Of a stretch of DNA of 64,000 bases, positions 59,711-64,000 are shown in pieces; the first letter of the stretch is position 1, and each line of letters opens with the position of its first letter. Below the pieces are notes generated by a model. That model saw nothing but the letters and a program-made list of their open reading frames with translations. It did no database searches and was not told where the DNA came from. Source of the stretch: Xylophilus rhododendri (GTDB lineage Bacteria; Pseudomonadota; Gammaproteobacteria; Burkholderiales; Burkholderiaceae_C). The position numbers and the translations under genes were made by a program. The DNA lies in the NCBI RefSeq assembly GCF_009906855.1, contig NZ_CP047650.1, positions 1,178,001 through 1,242,000 of the forward strand. The letters run 5' to 3'.

Positions 59711-60228
59711 TGCATCAGCACGGTATCGACACTCCTGCCGAATTTCTGTCCCACCTGCTCGAAGACGCCCGCTTTGCGGAAGCCAAGGTGCTCATGGAGC
59801 CGGATGGAGCCGGTGGTCTCTTCGTCACGCACGATGACGGCCACCGTCTGCCGCAGACCGAGCTCTCGGCATGCAGCCATTAGCGCCGCAAGAAGTTGCG
59901 GCCCGAGCCCTCGGCCTTGGTGCTGCGGATGGACATAGATGGAGGTCTCCACCGTGCCGCTGTAGCCGACGCGGTTCCGGTAGCGGCCGGCATAGGCGTA
60001 ACCCAGCACCTCATGGCCATCCGCGGCGACCAGCCATGGCAAGCCTTCGCGTCGCAAGGCGTCGTGGCGTCTGTGCATTTCTTCAAGGCTCGGTGGCATC
60101 TCCTCCATGGTGCAGATGGCCGTCCGCACGTAGTGGGCATAGATGGCGTGAATGGCCGGGATATGCGACGTGCGTGCCTCAACAATGGTCGCGGCGGCGG
60201 GCTTCTCAAGGGCGGATGAACATTCCAT
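59689..60228 (-). CDS. Phosphinothricin-type GNAT N-acetyltransferase
   Basis: 179 residues from the ATG at 60228. The GNAT fold matches the phosphinothricin acetyltransferase (PAT) group: IYAHYVRTAICTMEEMPPSL, LPWLVAADGHEVLGYAYAGR, ETSIYVHPQHQGRGLGPQLL with the acetyl-CoA loop, then IRLHEHLGFRKAGVFEQVGQ, KFGRSVDTV. Such enzymes N-acetylate amino-acid-like compounds including methionine sulfoximine and phosphinothricin. The gene overlaps the MFS pseudogene and diverges from the LysR at 60298 across 69 bp. Acetyltransferase plus exporter would fit a detoxification pair, now with a broken transporter. Confidence 0.88.
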   Translation of the reverse strand: MECSSALEKPAAATIVEARTSHIPAIHAIYAHYVRTAICTMEEMPPSLEEMHRRHDALRREGLPWLVAADGHEVLGYAYAGRYRNRVGYSGTVETSIYVHPQHQGRGLGPQLLAALMAACRELGLRQTVAVIVRDEETTGSIRLHEHLGFRKAGVFEQVGQKFGRSVDTVLMQCDLRQP

Positions 60229-60258
60229 GGCGCGATGGTGTTTCAGCGCATGAAATAA

Positions 60259-60279
60259 AAGAAGTTGCCACTGCTTCTT
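60259..60279. promoter_or_regulatory. Inverted repeat between acetyltransferase and LysR genes
   Basis: Arms AAGAAG and CTTCTT are separated by a 9-bp spacer, and a second overlapping dyad TTCTT/AAGAA (60275-60292) follows. Both lie in the 69-bp AT-rich gap between the divergent PAT-like gene and the LysR gene. This is a plausible LysR site, but the arms are short. Confidence 0.3.
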
Positions 60280-60297
60280 CGATGTATAAGAAAAAGT

Positions 60298-61188
60298 ATG
60301 AGTCTGCCGTTCACCCTCGACCAACTGGAAGTCTTCACCTTGGTACTGGACACCGGCAGCTTCTCGGCGGCCGCGCAGCATTTGGGTGTCAGCCAGCCGG
60401 CGGTCAGCGCTCAGGTGCGCGCACTGGAGCGCAAGATGGGCACCCGGCTGCTGGAGCGCGTGGGCCGCACGGTCGGCCCGACGCCCTCTGGCGTCACCCT
60501 GGCAGGCCATGCCCGCGCATTATTAGAAGCCGGTCGCCAGACAACCGAGGCCGTGGCGAATCACGGTGAAGGAGTCAGCGGTACTGTGCGTCTAGGCACT
60601 GGCGCGACGGCATGTCTGCACCTGCTGCCCCGCATCCTCCAACGCATCCGCCGCGACCATCCTGCGCTGCACGTGGCGGTGTCCACAGGGAACACGGATG
60701 ACATCGTGCGCCGCGTCGAGCTGAACGCCTTGGACCTGGCCTTCGTGACCCTGCCCGTGTCCAGCCGCACCATGGCGGTGACACCGACGCTGCGAGACGA
60801 TTTCGTCGTGGTGGCCTCCCTTGGGGCCGCCCGCTTGCCGGCGACGGTCAAGGCGACAGACCTCGCCGACATTCCGATGGTTCTATTCGAATCGGGCAGC
60901 AACACAAGGCTGCAGGTGGAATCTTGGCTGTTGGCCGCCGGCGTGCGCGTACGGCCGGCGATGGAGCTTGGCAGCATCGAGGCCATCAAGGAGATGGTTT
61001 ATGCGGGCCTTGGCTGCAGCATCCTGCCCGTGATGGCCTTGCGCGGTGCAGACATGAAACGGCTGCAAAGCCGGGCGTTGCATCCTGCACTATCCCGGGA
61101 GCTCGGGCTGGTCATGCGACAAGACAAGCCGCTCAGCCGAGGCATGCAGGTGCTGGTGTCCGCGCTGAGTTCCAGCAAGAGTCGGTGA
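60298..61188 (+). CDS. LysR family transcriptional regulator
   Basis: 296 residues from the ATG at 60298 (MSLPFTLDQLEVFTLVLDTG). HTH: SFSAAAQHLGVSQPAVSAQV then RALERKMGTRLLERVGRTVG. The effector domain starts near residue 92 (GTVRLGTGATACLHLLPRIL), with a conserved interior AIKEMVYAGLGCSILPVMAL, as in CysB/CbbR-like proteins. It diverges from the acetyltransferase gene, its likely target. The 133-bp stretch after it has one degenerate short repeat (61221-61245) and no gene. Confidence 0.9.
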   Translation: MSLPFTLDQLEVFTLVLDTGSFSAAAQHLGVSQPAVSAQVRALERKMGTRLLERVGRTVGPTPSGVTLAGHARALLEAGRQTTEAVANHGEGVSGTVRLGTGATACLHLLPRILQRIRRDHPALHVAVSTGNTDDIVRRVELNALDLAFVTLPVSSRTMAVTPTLRDDFVVVASLGAARLPATVKATDLADIPMVLFESGSNTRLQVESWLLAAGVRVRPAMELGSIEAIKEMVYAGLGCSILPVMALRGADMKRLQSRALHPALSRELGLVMRQDKPLSRGMQVLVSALSSSKSR

Positions 61189-61321
61189 CTGGTGCGAGCC
61201 CGTTGCTTCTTCGCTTGCGACGTCCGTTATCGCTGCAAAGCGGACTCGTGCGAATTCACGGGGAGGCCGTGATTCAAGCCATGTCTAGGCATTTACGTGG
61301 GCAGCATGATTGACTGCGTCA

Positions 61322-62260
61322 CTAGACTCGAACTGCGGAGACACGGTGCATGGCCTGAGGCGACTGCCCGAACGCCCGCAGGAATGACTGGCGCATCCGT
61401 TCACGGTCACCAAATCCGGTTTCACGCGCGATGACTTCCAGCGGGTGATGGCTGGTCTCCATCATCAACCGTGCCGCCTCCACCCGCAGCCGTTCGACCG
61501 CCTTGGCCGGGCTCTGCCCGGTTTCCTCCTTGAAGACCCGGCTGAACTGACGCGGGCTCAGGCGTGCGGCATCGGCAAGTACCTCGACGGACAGATCGCT
61601 CGCGAGGTTTTCCTTTACGTACGCCAGCGCGGTCTGGACGCGGTCCGAGCGGGCATCGAGTTCCAGCAGCGTCGAAAACTGCGACTGTCCACCACCCCGC
61701 CGCTGGTAGATGACCAGTTTGCGCGCGACCGAAAGGGCCACGTCGCGTCCCAGATCGCGCTCCACCACCGCCAGAGCGAGGTCCAGGCCGGCGCTCATGC
61801 CGGCCGATGTCCAGACCTGGCCGTCGGTCACGAATATCCGGTCCTCGTCCAGTTGGACCTGCGGATAGCGCTTCTGGAAGGCCCGGGCATGGAACCAGTG
61901 CGTCGTGGCCTTCTTGCCGTCCAGGACGCCTGCCTCGGCCAGCACGAAGGCACCGGTGCAGATGGAGGCGATGCGCCGCGACTGGTCTGCCGATGCCCGC
62001 ACATAGTCGATGGTGGCCGCAGACGGCATGCGGCAGTCGTTGTCGCCGCTGACGATCAGCGTGTCGAACACCCGGTCACTCCATGGCTCGGTGTGCACGG
62101 CGAATCCTTGCGACGAAGGCACACCGCCGCCTGTTTCCGAGACCAGCACGAAGTCATAGGCTGGCTCGCCGTTGACCAGGTTGGCGTATTCGAATGCCGT
62201 GGCCACGGCCAACGCCAGGGACTGAAAGCCGGGGAAGACGAGTAATGCGACGCTGTGCAT
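61322..62260 (-). CDS. GlxA-type regulator (DJ-1/PfpI domain plus AraC HTH)
   Basis: 312 residues. The N-terminal DJ-1/PfpI-like domain (about 1-170) has the nucleophile-elbow segment ASICTGAFVLAEAGVL with a Cys, and SVALLVFPGFQSLALAVATA at the start. The AraC-type HTH is at about 215-305 (VEVLADAARLSPRQFSRVFK, EVIARETGFGDRERMRQSFL). Such regulators sense metabolites and activate catabolic or stress genes. It diverges from the SDR/tautomerase unit at 62434, across 173 bp containing an ACGCCGC/GCGGCGT hairpin (62285-62302). It probably controls that unit. Confidence 0.92.
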   Translation of the reverse strand: MHSVALLVFPGFQSLALAVATAFEYANLVNGEPAYDFVLVSETGGGVPSSQGFAVHTEPWSDRVFDTLIVSGDNDCRMPSAATIDYVRASADQSRRIASICTGAFVLAEAGVLDGKKATTHWFHARAFQKRYPQVQLDEDRIFVTDGQVWTSAGMSAGLDLALAVVERDLGRDVALSVARKLVIYQRRGGGQSQFSTLLELDARSDRVQTALAYVKENLASDLSVEVLADAARLSPRQFSRVFKEETGQSPAKAVERLRVEAARLMMETSHHPLEVIARETGFGDRERMRQSFLRAFGQSPQAMHRVSAVRV

Positions 62261-62433
62261 GGCGGGCTCCGGAACAAACGGGATACGCCGCTTCAGCGGC
62301 GTGCGGTCATTGTGCCGCAGCGGACGAAAAACGTGTCCTAAAACATTGGATATATGGCATTGAGGAAATTCCTTGCTGTTGCGACGATGCCGGACATGCG
62401 CTGACCTTCGCCGGCGCTTTCAAGGAAAACGAC

Positions 62434-63234
62434 ATGACCACTTCATCCAGCCTGGGCCGAGCCCTCGTCACCGGCGCCTCCACCGGCATCGGTGCTGTTT
62501 ACGCCGACCGTCTCGCCCGCCGGGGCTATGACCTGATACTGGTCGCCCGCAACGCCGAGCGGCTGGGCCAACTGGCCCAGAAACTTTCCCGCGAGACCGG
62601 GCGCAGCGTCACCCCAGTCGTGGCGGACCTGACCGACAGGGCCGACCTCGCCCGCGTGGAGGCGATCCTGAAGACCGACGCGTCCATCACGATGCTGGTC
62701 AACAACGCAGGCGTCGGCTCGGTGGCGTCCATCCTGCAGGCGGACGTGGAGGCCATGGACGGCATGTTGGCGCTCAACGTCACCGCGCTCACCCGGCTGA
62801 CTTACGCCGCCGCGCCGGCTTTTGTGGCGCGAGGGGCCGGAACCATCGTCAACATCGCTTCGGTGGTGGGCGTGGCCGTCGAACTGCTCAACGGGGTCTA
62901 CGGCGCATCCAAGGCCTATGTGCTGGCCTTTGGCCATTCGCTGCAGCGCGACTTGGCTGACAAGGGCGTACGCATCCAAACGGTGATGCCCGGTGCCACC
63001 GCGACCGAGTTCTGGGATGTGGCTGGCTATGCGCCGCAGAAGGAGTCGCCCATCACCATGTCGGCCGCGCACCTCGTGGACGCGGCGCTGGCCGCCCTGG
63101 ATGCGGGCGAGCTGGTAACGATTCCAGGCCTGCACGACGAAGCCGCCTGGATGCAATGGGAGGCAGACCGCCGCGCCCTCACACCGCGCTTCGCCAACGC
63201 CACACCGGCGCCACGCTACGGCGTGCCGGCCTGA
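62434..63234 (+). CDS. SDR family oxidoreductase
   Basis: 266 residues from the ATG at 62434 (MTTSSSLGRALVTGASTGIG), with AAGGAAAAC in front. The cofactor loop is TGASTGIG, then LILVARNAERLGQLAQ with Arg after beta2, which favours NADP. NNAGVGS, Ser in IVNIASVVG and Tyr-x3-Lys in YGASKAYVLAF complete the active site. It resembles the DltE/YqjQ-like SDR group. It diverges from GlxA and is followed after 32 bp by a tautomerase gene. The pair may process an oxo acid or enol. Substrate unknown. Confidence 0.89.
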   Translation: MTTSSSLGRALVTGASTGIGAVYADRLARRGYDLILVARNAERLGQLAQKLSRETGRSVTPVVADLTDRADLARVEAILKTDASITMLVNNAGVGSVASILQADVEAMDGMLALNVTALTRLTYAAAPAFVARGAGTIVNIASVVGVAVELLNGVYGASKAYVLAFGHSLQRDLADKGVRIQTVMPGATATEFWDVAGYAPQKESPITMSAAHLVDAALAALDAGELVTIPGLHDEAAWMQWEADRRALTPRFANATPAPRYGVPA

Positions 63235-63266
63235 GCCGATACTGCCGCACGACTCCGGAGCCCACC

Positions 63267-63662
63267 ATGCCCTACCTGCAACTCGACCTGAACGAGCACT
63301 ACCCGACCGCCACCAAACAGCGCCTGGCCGAGGCCATGTGCCGCACCTATGCGGACATGATGTCGGTGGATGTGCGCCGCATCAGCGTCGCTTTCCGCGA
63401 GCTGGGCGAAGGCGGCGTCTGGCGCATGCCGGACCCGAACGCTCCTGCCGTGCCGGTGGCGCTCATGATGCTGGACATCCGCAAGGGGCGGACGCCCGAG
63501 TTGCGCATGGCGCTGGCCCAGGCCCTATGCGCCCTGTGCATCGAGCACCTGGGCCTGCGCGAGGACCGCCTGAACGTCGACTTCACGCAGCACACGGGCG
63601 ACGAGATGTACCACCCCACACTGGGAGGCTACAGCCCCGATTGGACGGCGGAGGAACGCTGA
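63267..63662 (+). CDS. Tautomerase superfamily protein
   Basis: 131 residues from the ATG at 63267, with CTCCGGAG upstream. The N-terminal MPYLQLDLNEHYPTATKQRL gives the catalytic Pro-2 of the 4-oxalocrotonate tautomerase fold. The two-helix pattern KQRLAEAMCRTYADMM and PELRMALAQALCALCIEHLG is also typical. The C-terminal extension (HTGDEMYHPTLGGYSPDW) is longer than in the 60-residue enzymes and fits the tautomerase/dehalogenase-like members of about 130 residues. It is coupled to the SDR. The following 264 bp hold no recognisable gene; a short degenerate repeat lies at about 63776-63806. Confidence 0.88.
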   Translation: MPYLQLDLNEHYPTATKQRLAEAMCRTYADMMSVDVRRISVAFRELGEGGVWRMPDPNAPAVPVALMMLDIRKGRTPELRMALAQALCALCIEHLGLREDRLNVDFTQHTGDEMYHPTLGGYSPDWTAEER

Positions 63663-63926
63663 CACAACATTTTTCGGGTAGCCATCGCCATCTCCACGGT
63701 GCTGCTGACGCTTGTCGCGATGGGTGCTGGATGTGGCTCGAGTCGCGCGTCGCCGAACAGCATCGGTGACCGCTAAGGACGTCCGCCATGCAGCGATAGC
63801 CGTCAGTGCGGCGCGGCGGCCGTTCCAACCAGTTTTTTCGCCGCCCTGGCTGCGGCATGCATAAGGCCCGCTTCCGCTGCATGGCGGACATGACCCAGGG
63901 GGCAGCACAAGGCGAAAAGTGCTACG

Positions 63927-64000
63927 TCAACCCCCGCAAGATCGCTCGGCCAGCCCCATTTCGACGAAGCCCGCGAACGCTCTTGCCTTTGCACTGGCCA
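63927..64000 (-). CDS. C-terminal fragment, possibly a LysR regulator
   Basis: Only 23 residues before a stop are in the window, reading ASAKARAFAGFVEMGL and then AERSCGG. This is like the last helix of LysR proteins (often PAKVRAFVDFV), and a LysR gene convergent on the tautomerase would be normal here. The evidence is short and the identity tentative. The sequence continues beyond the right edge. Confidence 0.35.
   Translation of the reverse strand, partial: ASAKARAFAGFVEMGLAERSCGG

Noticed and set aside
63663..63926. Short minus-strand frames near the right edge as real genes
   Set aside because: They lack ribosome sites and recognisable motifs; only the frame ending at 63927 has LysR-like residues.
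1..64000. CRISPR arrays, tRNA or rRNA genes, prophage or intact IS elements
   Set aside because: No direct-repeat/spacer pattern, cloverleaf-like sequence, transposase or phage structural protein was recognised on either strand.

Overview
The window is GC-rich, gene-dense DNA that looks like a betaproteobacterium of the Burkholderiales, most plausibly Comamonadaceae or Alcaligenaceae. The evidence is the strong G/C third-position bias, five separate Bug/TctC-type tripartite-tricarboxylate substrate-binding proteins, nine full-length LysR regulators (possibly a tenth cut by the right edge), a 3-hydroxybutyrate-oligomer hydrolase, and many small catabolic operons each with its own regulator. 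No rRNA, tRNA, CRISPR array, phage gene or intact insertion sequence was seen. The species cannot be named from sequence alone.

Left part (1-9.4 kb): an SDR cut by the edge with a divergent TetR regulator; an exported cupin plus carboxymuconolactone-decarboxylase-like pair; a LysR/SDR pair with a palindromic T-N11-A box; a lipoprotein 3-hydroxybutyrate-oligomer hydrolase; and a GMC flavoprotein dehydrogenase coupled to an unusual fusion of an alpha/beta hydrolase with a gluconate-2-dehydrogenase-subunit-3-like domain.

9.5-14.6 kb holds the most distinctive locus: five tightly packed minus-strand genes for a membrane-bound CheA-like kinase (Hpt plus ATPase, no CheW domain), a minimal MCP-like signalling protein, two CheX/CheC-like phosphatases (one with a degenerate receiver) and a stand-alone CheY. 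No CheW, CheR, CheB or flagellar gene is present. It reads as a compact non-canonical chemosensory-type phosphorelay of unknown output.

14.7-30.5 kb is catabolic: a DadA-like oxidase with a LysR; a Bug protein with a LysR; an aldehyde dehydrogenase/Bug/3-hydroxyisobutyrate-dehydrogenase-like operon; and a divergent two-component flavin monooxygenase whose reductase is fused to an IclR-type ligand-binding domain. The monooxygenase heads an operon with AtuA-family, DUF4387, Bug and MmgE/PrpD proteins and ends beside a LysR.

30.6-41.3 kb holds two ABC uptake operons. One is polar-amino-acid type with a PuuR-like XRE-cupin regulator and a PuuB-like oxidase. The other is a five-gene branched-chain type (Liv) followed by an amidohydrolase. 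A convergent IclR regulator closes the block.

41.4-52.9 kb encodes acid activation and breakdown as CoA esters (CaiB/BaiF transferase, HpcH/HpaI lyase, acetyl-CoA hydrolase/transferase-type enzyme, crotonase, acyl-CoA dehydrogenase, Bug protein, acyl-CoA ligase). A GntR/HutC regulator follows, diverging from a cupin/Bug/amidohydrolase operon. Promoters of both units carry nearly identical TGTACGTATGA elements, so one regulator may control both.

52.9-64 kb looks more accessory: a Tat-type ferritin-like lipoprotein with a coupled 38-residue membrane peptide, an FAD hydroxylase, two SDRs with a LysR, a decayed MFS pseudogene beside a phosphinothricin-type acetyltransferase, a GlxA/AraC regulator divergent from an SDR plus tautomerase, and probably the tail of another LysR gene at the right edge. 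No stretch over 300 bases lacks a gene; the largest gaps (about 23.71-24.00, 50.20-50.45, 53.99-54.24 and 63.66-63.93 kb) are described in their neighbouring entries.
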